Origin: Paracoccus onubensis
GTDB lineage: Bacteria; Pseudomonadota; Alphaproteobacteria; Rhodobacterales; Rhodobacteraceae
Direction: 5' to 3'
Assembly (NCBI RefSeq): GCF_003591515.1
Contig: NZ_QZCG01000013.1
Span: forward strand, 62,001 to 126,000
DNA: 64,000 bases
In this document: piece by piece, positions 43,667 to 52,778 of the stretch
How the letters are laid out: each line of letters starts with the position of its first letter
How positions within the stretch are numbered: position 1 is the first letter of the stretch
The notes under the pieces: model-generated
Seen by the model: the letters and a program-made list of their open reading frames with translations, nothing else
The model's database searches: none
What the model was told of the DNA's origin: nothing
Made by a program: the position numbers and the translations under genes

Positions 43667-45466
43667 TCAGTTATCCATCTTCAACGCCTGGATAAAGGCC
43701 GTTTGAGGAATCTCGACCTTGCCGAACTGCCGCATTTTCTTCTTGCCGGCCTTCTGCTTCTCCAGAAGCTTCTTCTTCCGCGTCGCATCGCCGCCATAGC
43801 ATTTCGCAGTAACGTCCTTGCGCATGGCAGATAATGTTTCACGCGCGATCACCCGCCCCCCGATGGCGGCTTGAATCGGGATCTTGAACATATGGCGTGG
43901 GATCAGCTCTTTCAGCTTCTCGACCATTACGCGGCCACGGCTTTCTGCCCGGTCGCGATGCACCATGATCGCCAGAGCATCCACCGGCTCGTCATTCACC
44001 AGAATCGTCATCTTGACCAGATTATCCTCGCGATATTCGCTGATCTGGTAGTCAAAGCTGGCATAGCCCTTGGTCACGGATTTCAGGCGGTCGTAGAAAT
44101 CGAAGACCACCTCGGCCAGCGGCAGGTCATAGACCGCCATCGCCCGGCTGCCGGCATAGGTCAGATCGAGCTGAATTCCCCGCCGGTCCTGGCACAGTTT
44201 CAGCACGTCGCCCAGATATTCGTCCGGCACCATGATCGTCGCCTTGATGCGTGGCTCTTCGATGTGATCGACCAGTGTCAGGTCCGGCATGTCGGCGGGG
44301 TTGTGCAGTTCCCGCACTTCTCCGTCGCGCATATGCAGGCGGAAAACCACGCTGGGTGCAGTAGTGATCAGATCAAGGTCATATTCCCGTTCCAGCCGGT
44401 CGCGGATCACTTCCAGATGCAGCAAGCCAAGGAAACCGCAGCGGAATCCGAAACCAAGCGCGGCCGAGGTTTCCATTTCGGAACTGAAGCTGGCGTCATT
44501 CAGGGCCAGCTTCTCGATCGCGTCGCGCAGCGCCTCGAAATCATTGGCATCCACGGGGAAGAGACCGCAGAATACCACCGGCTGCGCCGGTTTGAAGCCC
44601 GGCAATGGCTTGTCGGTCGGTTTTTTCTCATGGGTGATCGTATCGCCCACACGCGTATCGCGCACCTGCTTGATCGAGGCCGTGAACACGCCAATCTCGC
44701 CGGGACCCAGTTCCGCAATATCGCGCATGGCAGGCGTCAGCACCGCCAGTTTGTCCAGCCGGTAACTTGCGCCGGTCTGCATCATCTTGACCTGATCGCC
44801 CTTGCGGATAACGCCGTCCATGACCCGGATCATCACTACGACGCCCAGATAGGCGTCATACCAGCTATCGACCAGCATCGCTTTCAGGGGCGCATCACGG
44901 TCGCCCGTGGGCGCGGGCAAGCGCTGCACGATAGCCTCAAGCACATCCGGGATTCCCAGACCGGTCTTGGCGGAAATCGGCACGGCCTCGGAGGCGTCGA
45001 TGCCAATCACATCCTCGATCTGCTCCTTGACGCGCTCGGGCTCGGCCGCAGGAAGATCGATCTTGTTCAGAACCGGGACGATCTCGTGATCCGCGTCGAT
45101 AGCCTGATAGACATTGGCCAGGGTCTGCGCCTCGACCCCCTGCGTGGCGTCCACCACCAGCAGCGAGCCTTCGACCGCGCGCATGCTGCGGCTGACCTCA
45201 TAGGCGAAATCCACGTGACCCGGCGTATCGATCAGATTCAGGATATAGGTATTCCCATCCTGCGCCGGATAAGAGATCCGTACGGTATTCGCCTTGATGG
45301 TGATACCGCGCTCCCGCTCGATATCCATGGCGTCCAGAAGCTGGGCTTTCATGTCACGTTCTGCGACAGTGCCGGTCAGCTGGATCAGCCGGTCCGCCAA
45401 GGTGGATTTACCGTGGTCAATATGTGCCACGATCGAGAAATTGCGGATATGGGACAACTCGGTCAT
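43667..45466 (-). CDS. lepA: Elongation factor 4 (LepA)
   Basis: Ribosome-associated GTPase acting in translation and 30S biogenesis. From ATG 45466 it is 599 residues, the family norm; open frame to 45595 is not coding. G1 AHIDHGKST, G2-G3 DTPGHVDF, G4 NKIDLP, then domains with ALGFGFRCGFLGLLHLEV, and the LepA-specific C-terminal ATRKKKLLEKQKAGKKKM. Short spacing to the DMT transporter gene upstream. Confidence 0.97.
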   Translation of the reverse strand: MTELSHIRNFSIVAHIDHGKSTLADRLIQLTGTVAERDMKAQLLDAMDIERERGITIKANTVRISYPAQDGNTYILNLIDTPGHVDFAYEVSRSMRAVEGSLLVVDATQGVEAQTLANVYQAIDADHEIVPVLNKIDLPAAEPERVKEQIEDVIGIDASEAVPISAKTGLGIPDVLEAIVQRLPAPTGDRDAPLKAMLVDSWYDAYLGVVVMIRVMDGVIRKGDQVKMMQTGASYRLDKLAVLTPAMRDIAELGPGEIGVFTASIKQVRDTRVGDTITHEKKPTDKPLPGFKPAQPVVFCGLFPVDANDFEALRDAIEKLALNDASFSSEMETSAALGFGFRCGFLGLLHLEVIRDRLEREYDLDLITTAPSVVFRLHMRDGEVRELHNPADMPDLTLVDHIEEPRIKATIMVPDEYLGDVLKLCQDRRGIQLDLTYAGSRAMAVYDLPLAEVVFDFYDRLKSVTKGYASFDYQISEYREDNLVKMTILVNDEPVDALAIMVHRDRAESRGRVMVEKLKELIPRHMFKIPIQAAIGGRVIARETLSAMRKDVTAKCYGGDATRKKKLLEKQKAGKKKMRQFGKVEIPQTAFIQALKMDN

Positions 45467-45515
45467 GGCGAGGCTATACAAGGCCGCGCGCGCCTCGGAA
45501 AGAGGCATTATGCAT

Positions 45516-46427
45516 TCAGGGCTCGCCTCGCCTGACCATCCCGTCGGGCGGCTGCGGCGAGGCTTCCCGTAACCGCGCCTCCCGCCACATCGCATAGCAT
45601 CCCGAGGCCGCGATCAGAGCCGCTCCGATCAGGGTCGGTGCATCCGGACGCTCGGAAAAGAACACGACCGCGACGATCAGGGCAAAGGCAAGGCGCGAAT
45701 ATCGGAATGGCGCGACGGCCGCGGCCTCTCCGATCCGCGTGGACGTCACCAGTGCGGAATAGCCAAAGACGCCGAACAGCACCATTCCGGCCAGATAAGC
45801 CCAATCTGCTATGCCTGGATTAACCGGCGCCTGCCCAGCGGTCACGGCCAGCAGAAAACCTGCGGGAACAATCGACGCATATGCCGCCGCCGATAGAAGA
45901 TCCGATGGAATCTCGGCCGCGATCCGGCGCGTGGCAAGATCGCGCATGGTCAGGGCGGCGACGCTCAGCAATGCCCAAAGCGCAGCAGACTGGAACGCTT
46001 CAGTTCCCGGGCGCAGAATCAGAAGCATCCCCGCAAAGCCCATCGCCACCGAAATCCACCTGCGCCAGCCGACCTTCTCGCCAAGGAACAGCGCCGCCCC
46101 CATCATGATGGTCAATGGCAATAGCTGTAATATCGCGGCAGCCGTCGCCATTTCCCCCAAAGCGAGCGCTGCAACGAAACCAACCGCGCCAATGGCCTCT
46201 CCCAGGTTGCGGATGACGAACACGGGCCGCAAAAGCGCACGCGACCACAGGCGCTGCCCCCGCCGGGCCATCCGCAGACCGAACAACAGAGCCCCCAGGA
46301 ACCCGCTTGTCATCAGAATTTGGGAAATCGGCAAATGCAGGGTCAGCAGTTTGATGAATGCATCTTCAAGCGCGAAAAGCGCCATGGACAGGATCATCAG
46401 CAATGCGGCCCGGAAATTATCGCTCAT
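45516..46427 (-). CDS. DMT-superfamily (EamA) transporter
   Basis: 303 residues, ten predicted helices arranged as two EamA repeats (each with a FLGALLFG / EDAFIKLL type start and GEKVGWRRWISVAMGFAGMLLI at the end of the first). The start is ATG 46427, preceded by AGGTGCGAG; GTG 46442 is an alternative. Substrate unknown; family members export amino acids or metabolites. Confidence 0.88.
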   Translation of the reverse strand: MSDNFRAALLMILSMALFALEDAFIKLLTLHLPISQILMTSGFLGALLFGLRMARRGQRLWSRALLRPVFVIRNLGEAIGAVGFVAALALGEMATAAAILQLLPLTIMMGAALFLGEKVGWRRWISVAMGFAGMLLILRPGTEAFQSAALWALLSVAALTMRDLATRRIAAEIPSDLLSAAAYASIVPAGFLLAVTAGQAPVNPGIADWAYLAGMVLFGVFGYSALVTSTRIGEAAAVAPFRYSRLAFALIVAVVFFSERPDAPTLIGAALIAASGCYAMWREARLREASPQPPDGMVRRGEP

Positions 46428-46591
46428 CTCGCACCTGTTCACGGTCAGATGACCGAGATCACGTCATCCCGCAGTTGTCAAACCGGCCCCATGCGAATCG
46501 TCTTTCAGGTAATGCGTTGAAGGAACGATTTTTCTACAAGATATTGATGGGATGAAGCCGTTTCCCGCTACCCACTGATACGCGTAACAGA

Positions 46592-46620
46592 TTGTCTCGA
46601 ACTCACGTTTTTGCTATATT
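46592..46620 (+). promoter_or_regulatory. Sigma-70-type promoter for the small exported protein gene
   Basis: TTGTCT (46592-46597), 17 bases, TATATT (46615-46620), in a locally AT-rich stretch. The transcript would start near 46627, about 60 bases before ATG 46689. Confidence 0.55.
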
Positions 46621-46688
46621 TTGTGTATATAAGGGCAAACAAGCCGGTCCACCGGCGCCCGAGGCAGAGGAAACCGAGGAGACAGTTC

Positions 46689-46991
46689 ATGTTCAACCGC
46701 ATCATCATTGCGGCAGCTACGCTTATGCTGACCGCTCCGCTGGCGATGGCCGGCCCGATCGACAATGCCTGCATCCGCTCCGACCGTGCGCAGGGGAATG
46801 CCCCGCTATGCGGGTGCATCCAGCAAGTTGCCGATCAGACCTTGTCACGTTCGGATCAGCGGCGCGCAGCCAAATTTTTCCACGACCCGCATCAGGCGCA
46901 GGAAGCGCAGACATCGAACAGCAATTCGGATAGCGCCTTCTGGTCTCGTTATACGAATTTTGCCGATACCGCCGCCGCATATTGCAGCTAA
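46689..46991 (+). CDS. Small exported Cys-containing protein
   Basis: 100 residues from ATG 46689, preceded by GAGGAGA. Signal peptide MFNRIIIAAATLMLTAPLAMA (1-21), then GPIDNACIRSDRAQ, with four cysteines in the mature chain (near 28, 41, 43 and 99), probably two disulfides. The C-terminal half contains a QRRAAKFFHDPHQAQE segment. It resembles a conserved Rhodobacteraceae family of unknown role. The frame is open upstream to 46611, without a start signal. Confidence 0.8.
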   Translation: MFNRIIIAAATLMLTAPLAMAGPIDNACIRSDRAQGNAPLCGCIQQVADQTLSRSDQRRAAKFFHDPHQAQEAQTSNSNSDSAFWSRYTNFADTAAAYCS

Positions 46992-47006
46992 GCCATTCCA
47001 CGCAGC

Positions 47007-47687
47007 ATGCGTATTGTCATTCTGACCGGCGCGGGCATTTCGGCCGAAAGCGGATTGGCGACCTTTCGGGCCTCTGACGGGCTGTGGGAAAACCATCGGA
47101 TCGAGGATATCGCCACACCCGACGCCCTTTCCCGCAATCCTGCCCTGGTGCACGAGTTCTACAATATGCGCCGCCAGAAGGCCGCCGAAGCACGGCCCAA
47201 TCCTGCACATCTTGCACTGGCGGAGCTTGCCCGGGCACAGGATCTTACGCTGATCACTCAGAACGTGGATGACCTGCACGAACGCGGCGGCAGTCCCTCG
47301 GTCATCCATATGCATGGCGCATTGAACAGCGCGCTCTGCGCGGCCTGCGAATATCGCTGGCCAGCGCCGGACGTCATGCAGCCCGAAGATCTCTGCCCCG
47401 GTTGCGGCGCAACGGCCACCCGCCCCGATATCGTCTGGTTCGGGGAAATCCCCTATCACATGCCGCAGATCTGGCAGGCGCTGGAAGAGGCCGAACTGTT
47501 CGCCGCGATCGGCACCTCTGGCAATGTCTATCCGGCAGCAGGCTTCGCACAGCATGCCGCGCGCAACGGGGCGGAATGCATCGAACTGAACCTTGAGAAT
47601 AGCGCGAATAGCCGGGATTTTTCACGTCACATCATCGGCCCTGCCAGCCGGACCGTGCCGGAATGGGTGGGAACGTTGATTTCCTGA
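47007..47687 (+). CDS. cobB: NAD-dependent protein deacylase (sirtuin)
   Basis: 226 residues. NAD site TGAGISAESGLATFR (7-21), QNVD (85-88), catalytic H103 in HMHG, and a zinc site of C111, C114, C130, C133. The pair Y52/R55 in FYNMRRQ matches the desuccinylase-type residues of CobB and SIRT5, so removal of acyl groups bigger than acetyl is expected. It follows the small exported protein by 15 bases. Confidence 0.95.
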   Translation: MRIVILTGAGISAESGLATFRASDGLWENHRIEDIATPDALSRNPALVHEFYNMRRQKAAEARPNPAHLALAELARAQDLTLITQNVDDLHERGGSPSVIHMHGALNSALCAACEYRWPAPDVMQPEDLCPGCGATATRPDIVWFGEIPYHMPQIWQALEEAELFAAIGTSGNVYPAAGFAQHAARNGAECIELNLENSANSRDFSRHIIGPASRTVPEWVGTLIS

Positions 47688-47699
47688 CCATGCCCCTCG

Positions 47700-48344
47700 C
47701 TATTCGGTGCTGTCCATTACCGCCAGAATCTCGTCGGTGAGTGCCGTTATCTCGTCTCGGGCCGGACCGTTTCGGTTACGCTCGGCCACGCCCAGCCCCA
47801 ATCCCAGTGTTTCGGCATAGGCGACCCGGTTGGAGATTTGCGTATCCGCCACGGCCGCACCCATATCGGCGGCCTTCCCGGCCACCTCGGCCGAAAGTCG
47901 CGTATTCGGCCGGACCCGGTTCAGCACCACCAGCACCGGAGATTTCTCGCGCCGAGCCAGATCAAGCACCCCCTCAGTGGCCCACAAATCGACATGGCTG
48001 GTCGCAACCGGAACGATGACCAGATCGGCAACCCGCAGCGCCGGACGCAGATCGCTGTCAATCTTGGGCGGTGTATCGACAATGACGTAATCAAAGCGTT
48101 TTTTCAGCTTTTCCGATTCATAGCTGGCCCCCCAGGCCGATGAGGTCGAGAAATCCAATGCCTCATCCTCGCCCTGCGCCTGCATCCGTTCGATGAACCA
48201 GCGGCCCATGCTGCCCTGCGGATCAGTATCGATCAGGGCGACCGAATATCCCAGCCTGTGCAGGCATATCGCCAGATTGACCGCCAAGGTGGTCTTGCCC
48301 GAGCCGCCCTTTTGCTGGGCCACGGTGATGATCCTGCCTGACAT
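47700..48344 (-). CDS. ParA-family ATPase, orphan
   Basis: 214 residues from ATG 48344. Deviant Walker A KGGSGKTT (12-19), LIDTDPQGS, and DYVIVDTPPKIDSDLRPAL. A length near 210 residues without an N-terminal HTH places it with small ParA/Soj or plasmid-like (pVS1-type) partition ATPases and cargo-positioning relatives. No parB or parS site is seen nearby, so it probably positions another cargo, or is a relic of a plasmid. Confidence 0.88.
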   Translation of the reverse strand: MSGRIITVAQQKGGSGKTTLAVNLAICLHRLGYSVALIDTDPQGSMGRWFIERMQAQGEDEALDFSTSSAWGASYESEKLKKRFDYVIVDTPPKIDSDLRPALRVADLVIVPVATSHVDLWATEGVLDLARREKSPVLVVLNRVRPNTRLSAEVAGKAADMGAAVADTQISNRVAYAETLGLGLGVAERNRNGPARDEITALTDEILAVMDSTE

Positions 48345-48422
48345 CGAAGCTCCCTCGCCCTGTGTCGATGACAGGTTAGCCGCCGCCCCAATGGATTGCA
48401 CGGGGTTTTTGCAGGTGCAGCA

Positions 48423-48746
48423 TCACGCGTGAAACACCGATTGCAGCTCGTACATCACCGGCTCGAAGCTTTTGCACATGGTATGAATATCCCGGTTGCG
48501 GCGGCGCATCTCATCCGTCCGCAGCATTGCCTGATAATCCTTACGATCCCGCCATTGCGAATAAGTGGCGATCCGGGTCTGGGCGTCGTTCAGATGAATC
48601 GCCCCCGACACGAATCCCGGTTGACGACTGATGATCTGATCCCAGGCCTCGGTCAGCATTTCAAGCACGTCATGGGCAGTTCCGGGTGTGACCTCGAATG
48701 TGCAGATCACGGTCTGTCCGTCGAAATCGGGGCGGTTATCGGGCAT
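48423..48746 (-). CDS. Antibiotic biosynthesis monooxygenase-like (ABM) protein
   Basis: 107-residue dimeric alpha/beta-barrel type protein: VICTFEVTPGTAHDVLEMLTEAW, PGFVSGAIHLN and YSQWRDRKDYQAML follow the ABM pattern, with the C-terminal extension HTMCKSFEPVMYEL. Such proteins act on quinones, heme or small aromatics, but no substrate can be named. It lies just upstream of the ParA-like gene on the same strand. Confidence 0.82.
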   Translation of the reverse strand: MPDNRPDFDGQTVICTFEVTPGTAHDVLEMLTEAWDQIISRQPGFVSGAIHLNDAQTRIATYSQWRDRKDYQAMLRTDEMRRRNRDIHTMCKSFEPVMYELQSVFHA

Positions 48747-48883
48747 GGCTGACTTCCTTCTGGCTATGCGCTTGCTTTCAGCCTAGGCGGAATTTTGTCC
48801 CGCGCAAGACTTCCGTCCCGGCCATTGCCGAGCAAAGCCGGAATGTGCATGGTTCTGGCGACAACATGATAAAGGAGCAGGCG

Positions 48884-49933
48884 ATGATCCCGGTTTTCGA
48901 CGGCCATAACGATTTCATCCAGCGCGTCGTCGCGGCGGGAGCGAATGGCTCCCAGGTTTGGCTGGAGGGAGATGGCACTGGTCATCTGGACTTGCCGCGC
49001 ATGAAGGCAGGCGGAATGATCGGTGGCTTCTTTGCGATGTGGGTGCCCTCGCCGAACGGACCCAATGACGACGAGGCAATAAGGCTGATGCAGAACCCGC
49101 CCTTCGCGATGCCGTTGCCCGATGAGATCCCGCATGATCGCGCCCTGCCACATGCCTTCCAGCAAGCCGCCGCTCTGCGCGCATTGGAACGGACGGGCAC
49201 GCTGGACGTCGTGACCTCGGCCGCCGGGCTGCGCCAAAGCGTGGCAGAGGGGCGTATCGCCGCGATCATGCATATGGAAGGGGCCGAAGCGATCCGCGAC
49301 ATGGATGCGCTGCATCTGTGGCACGCGGCGGGCCTGCGCTCTCTCGGGCCGGTATGGTCGCGGCCCACGGCCTATGGCCACGGAGTGCCTTTCGCTTTTC
49401 CATCCTCGCCCGATACGGGTCCGGGGCTTACGGATGCGGGACGGGCGTTGGTGCGTGAATGCAACCAGTTGCGGATCATGCTGGACCTGTCGCACCTGAA
49501 CGAAGCTGGGTTCAACGATATCGCCGCGCTATCCGATGCTCCGCTTGTTGCCAGTCATAGCTGCGTCCACGCCATCTGCGAAAGCGCCCGCAACCTGACT
49601 GACCGGCAGTTGGAGGTGATCGCCGATAGCAAGGGGCTGGTTGGGCTGAATTACGCATCAAGCTTCCTGCGCCCCGATGGCAAGCGTTTTCCGCTGGAGG
49701 AACTTGATGTGATGCTTCGGCATCTGGATCATCTTCTGGAAATTCTGGGAGAAGACGGAGTTGCCCTTGGCTCGGATTTCGACGGAGCATTGATGCCGCG
49801 TGACCTGGCCGATGCGGCCGCGCTGCCGAATCTTCTGCGAGCGATGGAACCGCACGGCTACGGAAATGATCTGATCACGAAAATCGCCAGCGAGAACTGG
49901 ATCTCACTGCTGGAACGCAGTTGGGGCGCGTGA
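48884..49933 (+). CDS. Membrane dipeptidase family (peptidase M19)
   Basis: 349 residues from ATG 48884, which has AAAGGAG at an ideal distance; upstream in-frame ATG 48866 does not. The zinc motif FDGHND (5-10) opens the TIM barrel, with the bridging Glu in IMHMEGAEAI, the His pair around HSCVHAIC, and GSDFDG near the C-terminus. No signal peptide, so it is a cytoplasmic homologue that cleaves dipeptides; substrate range not readable. Confidence 0.92.
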   Translation: MIPVFDGHNDFIQRVVAAGANGSQVWLEGDGTGHLDLPRMKAGGMIGGFFAMWVPSPNGPNDDEAIRLMQNPPFAMPLPDEIPHDRALPHAFQQAAALRALERTGTLDVVTSAAGLRQSVAEGRIAAIMHMEGAEAIRDMDALHLWHAAGLRSLGPVWSRPTAYGHGVPFAFPSSPDTGPGLTDAGRALVRECNQLRIMLDLSHLNEAGFNDIAALSDAPLVASHSCVHAICESARNLTDRQLEVIADSKGLVGLNYASSFLRPDGKRFPLEELDVMLRHLDHLLEILGEDGVALGSDFDGALMPRDLADAAALPNLLRAMEPHGYGNDLITKIASENWISLLERSWGA

Positions 49934-49992
49934 TTCCAACGCGCCCCCTCATGTAAAAACCATCGGGAAAGAATCAGGTGACCGGGAAAACC

Positions 49993-51276
49993 TTACTCGG
50001 TCACCGCAGAGCCTTGCGGGTCATCGCCGGTATCGGCCTGCGCGACGGCCATCATTTCGGCAAGCTCGGGATCGGCTTTGAGATCGGCAACCGAATATCT
50101 CGATGTCAGATTTGCGGGTGACAATTCGATATTCTTGACCACCTGCGGCCCCGGCGCCGCCGGCCCATAGGTCCGGCCACTCACCGCGAAATAAACCGCG
50201 CCGGAATTACCCGTCCGCAGAGTCGGAGCCTCTTCGAGTTTGGGCAGGGTGAACCGCTCGCCCGCATCCATGATTTTTTCCAGCAATACTGTTCCATCGG
50301 CCGAGGTCACACGAACCCATGCCGGGCGCGAGGCCAGCAATTGCAACTCGGGCGCATCCGGTGCGACGGTCCGGACCGCGATCTGTTCATCCGGCATTTG
50401 CGGGCCATATTGCATGGCCTGCGCCAGCACCGTGTTTGCGCCAGAAGTTTGCACCGGACTAACCTGTGTCTCGGAAACGGCAGATGAAGAAATGGAAGCC
50501 GCTTCAACGATGTCGGACAGGTTGGGATCGATCGAGGCGATCGGCCCATCCCGGGAATTCAGGACAGGCGCTTCCAGGATTTGCGGGCGATAGACGCGAT
50601 CAAGCGCCTCTGGCTTGGGCAGATTGCTGACCAGAGTGCCGGCTTCCTCTGCCGTCATCTCCGAACCGGGCAGGCTTGCGCTCTGTGTCGGATCCAGTTC
50701 TACCGAAATCTCCGGGGCGTCATCCCCCGGCGCAAGCGTCACCCTTTGAATTTCCTGCAACGCGGTCCAACCGCCATAGGCAAGCCCACAGACAAGTACG
50801 GCCAGAACCAGAATCGAGCCGATGGCCTTTGGCTCGACCTCGGACCAGAAGCTTTGCCGCTGAGGGATGAAAAGCGCATGCGGATTCGCCAGTGCCTCGG
50901 CCGGATCGGATGGCCTGCGCGCGGGCTTGGGACCTGATGCAGCCGGAGCCATGCCATGAGTCGGCTGGAAGCCCGATTCGAGACAGAACCGGCGGAAGGT
51001 CCAGTCGGTATCCATATGCAGGTAGCGCGCATAGGACCGAACATAACCCGCGATAAAGCTGGGTGCATCGAAGGCACTGATATCACAGTTTTCTATCGCC
51101 GCGATATAAGAGGCGCGAATGCGAAGCTCCCGCTGTACATCCAATAGCGATTTACCCAGCGTGGCGCGTTCGCCACGCATGATATCGCCCAAGCGCGTAT
51201 CGTCATCGAAGAAAAGACTGGTTTCCTCGATATGCGAAACTTCATCTGCCGGACTATCTGCCCGCAGTCTGCTCAT
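49993..51276 (-). CDS. RodZ-like cytoskeletal/cell-shape protein
   Basis: 427 residues. An N-terminal HTH_25-type domain (about 30-100: LGDIMRGERATLGKSLLDVQRELRI...YIAAIENCD) is followed by a basic Pro-rich juxtamembrane part, a single TM (about 150-172) and a periplasmic region ending with a DUF4115-like beta domain (PAWVRVTSADGTVLLEKIMDAGERFTLP). This is the RodZ plan, linking MreB to the elongasome. An acidic Ser/Pro-rich linker fills 180-300. Confidence 0.88.
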   Translation of the reverse strand: MSRLRADSPADEVSHIEETSLFFDDDTRLGDIMRGERATLGKSLLDVQRELRIRASYIAAIENCDISAFDAPSFIAGYVRSYARYLHMDTDWTFRRFCLESGFQPTHGMAPAASGPKPARRPSDPAEALANPHALFIPQRQSFWSEVEPKAIGSILVLAVLVCGLAYGGWTALQEIQRVTLAPGDDAPEISVELDPTQSASLPGSEMTAEEAGTLVSNLPKPEALDRVYRPQILEAPVLNSRDGPIASIDPNLSDIVEAASISSSAVSETQVSPVQTSGANTVLAQAMQYGPQMPDEQIAVRTVAPDAPELQLLASRPAWVRVTSADGTVLLEKIMDAGERFTLPKLEEAPTLRTGNSGAVYFAVSGRTYGPAAPGPQVVKNIELSPANLTSRYSVADLKADPELAEMMAVAQADTGDDPQGSAVTE

Positions 51277-51383
51277 GCTTTCTGCCTCTTCCCGTTTACT
51301 AGGTCACGCGAATCACTGCGACACTCACTTGTAAGTACGGGGATTTTATCACGGCTGCGAGAGCAGTTCACCAGTTGATATCA

Positions 51384-52613
51384 TCAAGCACTCAATTCAG
51401 CGCGATTTAATGCACATTGTGACCAGAGTGCGTCCATGGCACGCACCAGATGATCGATCTGCTTTGGATCATGCACTGGCGATGGGGTAAAACGCAGGCG
51501 CTCGGTCCCGCGCGGAACGGTCGGGAAATTGATCGGCTGCACATAGATGCTGTAATCGCGCAGCAGCATGTCCGACAGAGACTTGCAATGCACAGGATGA
51601 CCGACATGGACTGGCACGATATGGCTGCCGTGGTCGATGATCGGCATTCCCAATGATTTCAAGCGCATCTTCAGGATTCTTGCATGCAATTGCTGCGCAT
51701 CGCGCAGCTCTTGTCCGCCCTGCCCCTTGAGGAAGCGGATCGAGGCGGCGGCCCCTGCAGCAACGGCGGGCGGCAGCGAGGTCGTGAAGATGAACCCCGG
51801 CGCATAAGAGCGTACGGCATCGCACATCCGGTTCGACGCCGCGATATAGCCGCCAAACACGCCGAATGCCTTGCCCAGCGTTCCATTGATGATATCGATT
51901 CTATGCGACAGGCGGTCACGTTCGGCCACGCCGCCACCGCGCGGGCCATACATGCCCACGGCATGAACTTCATCCAGATAGGTCAATGCGCCGAATTCTT
52001 CGGCCAGATCGCAGATTTCGGCAATCGGCCCGAAATCGCCATCCATGGAATAGATCGATTCAAAAGCGATCAGCTTGGGTGCGGCGGGATCGTCAGCCTC
52101 CAGCAACTCGCGCAGATGCACCAGATCGTTATGCCGGAAAATCCGCTTGGCGCCGCCGTTGCGCTTGATCCCCTCGATCATCGAGGCATGGTTCAGGGCG
52201 TCGGAATAGATGATCAGGCCGGGGAACAGCTTGGGCAGCGTCGAAAGCGTCGCGTCATTGGCGATATAGGCGCTGGAAAACACCAATGCGGATTCTTTAC
52301 TGTGAAGATCAGCCAGTTCGGCCTCAAGCCGCTTGTGATGGACCGTGGTGCCCGAGATGTTCCGCGTGCCCCCCGAGCCGGCGCCGACAGCATCGATCGC
52401 CTCATGCATGGCCGAAAGCACGACCGGGTGTTGACCCATGCCCAGATAATCATTGCCGCACCAGACGGTAATCTCCTGCTGCTTTCCGTCCGGGCGTGTC
52501 CAGACCGCCTGAGGGAACCGACCCTTCGCACGCTCGATATCGATAAAGGTGCGATAGCGTCCTTCCTCGTGTAGCTGTTCAATTGCCCGGTCCAGAGCAG
52601 CGTCGTAATTCAT
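51384..52613 (-). CDS. hemA: 5-aminolevulinate synthase
   Basis: PLP enzyme condensing glycine and succinyl-CoA in the C4 (Shemin) heme pathway, a hallmark of alphaproteobacteria. 409 residues. Motifs: WCGNDYLGMGQHP, GSGGTRNISGTTVHH, SIYSMDGDFGPI, DEVHAVGMYGPRGGG and the PLP lysine in NGTLGKAFGVFGGY. No regulatory site was convincing upstream. ALA made here feeds HemB (38 kb). Confidence 0.97.
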   Translation of the reverse strand: MNYDAALDRAIEQLHEEGRYRTFIDIERAKGRFPQAVWTRPDGKQQEITVWCGNDYLGMGQHPVVLSAMHEAIDAVGAGSGGTRNISGTTVHHKRLEAELADLHSKESALVFSSAYIANDATLSTLPKLFPGLIIYSDALNHASMIEGIKRNGGAKRIFRHNDLVHLRELLEADDPAAPKLIAFESIYSMDGDFGPIAEICDLAEEFGALTYLDEVHAVGMYGPRGGGVAERDRLSHRIDIINGTLGKAFGVFGGYIAASNRMCDAVRSYAPGFIFTTSLPPAVAAGAAASIRFLKGQGGQELRDAQQLHARILKMRLKSLGMPIIDHGSHIVPVHVGHPVHCKSLSDMLLRDYSIYVQPINFPTVPRGTERLRFTPSPVHDPKQIDHLVRAMDALWSQCALNRAELSA

Positions 52614-52778
52614 ATCTGGCGTTTCCCTTGCCTTGCCTGCTGGGTGCGATCATTCTTCCGATCAAGCGCGCTTGCCGTTGATACCTGCCGATTCCCGAAA
52701 ATGACAGGTAAAAATTGTCGCAGCACAACTAAAGGCCAATACGAAAAACCAAGTGTTTCAGTCGGAAAGGATATGGAA

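Noticed and set aside
49923..49947. 9-bp GC-rich hairpin at the dipeptidase stop
   Set aside because: No T-run on either strand after the stem, so not listed as a terminator.
52614..52778. Possible FNR-type site upstream of hemA
   Set aside because: Only a half-site (ATCAA) is visible near 52660; the other half does not match TTGAT.
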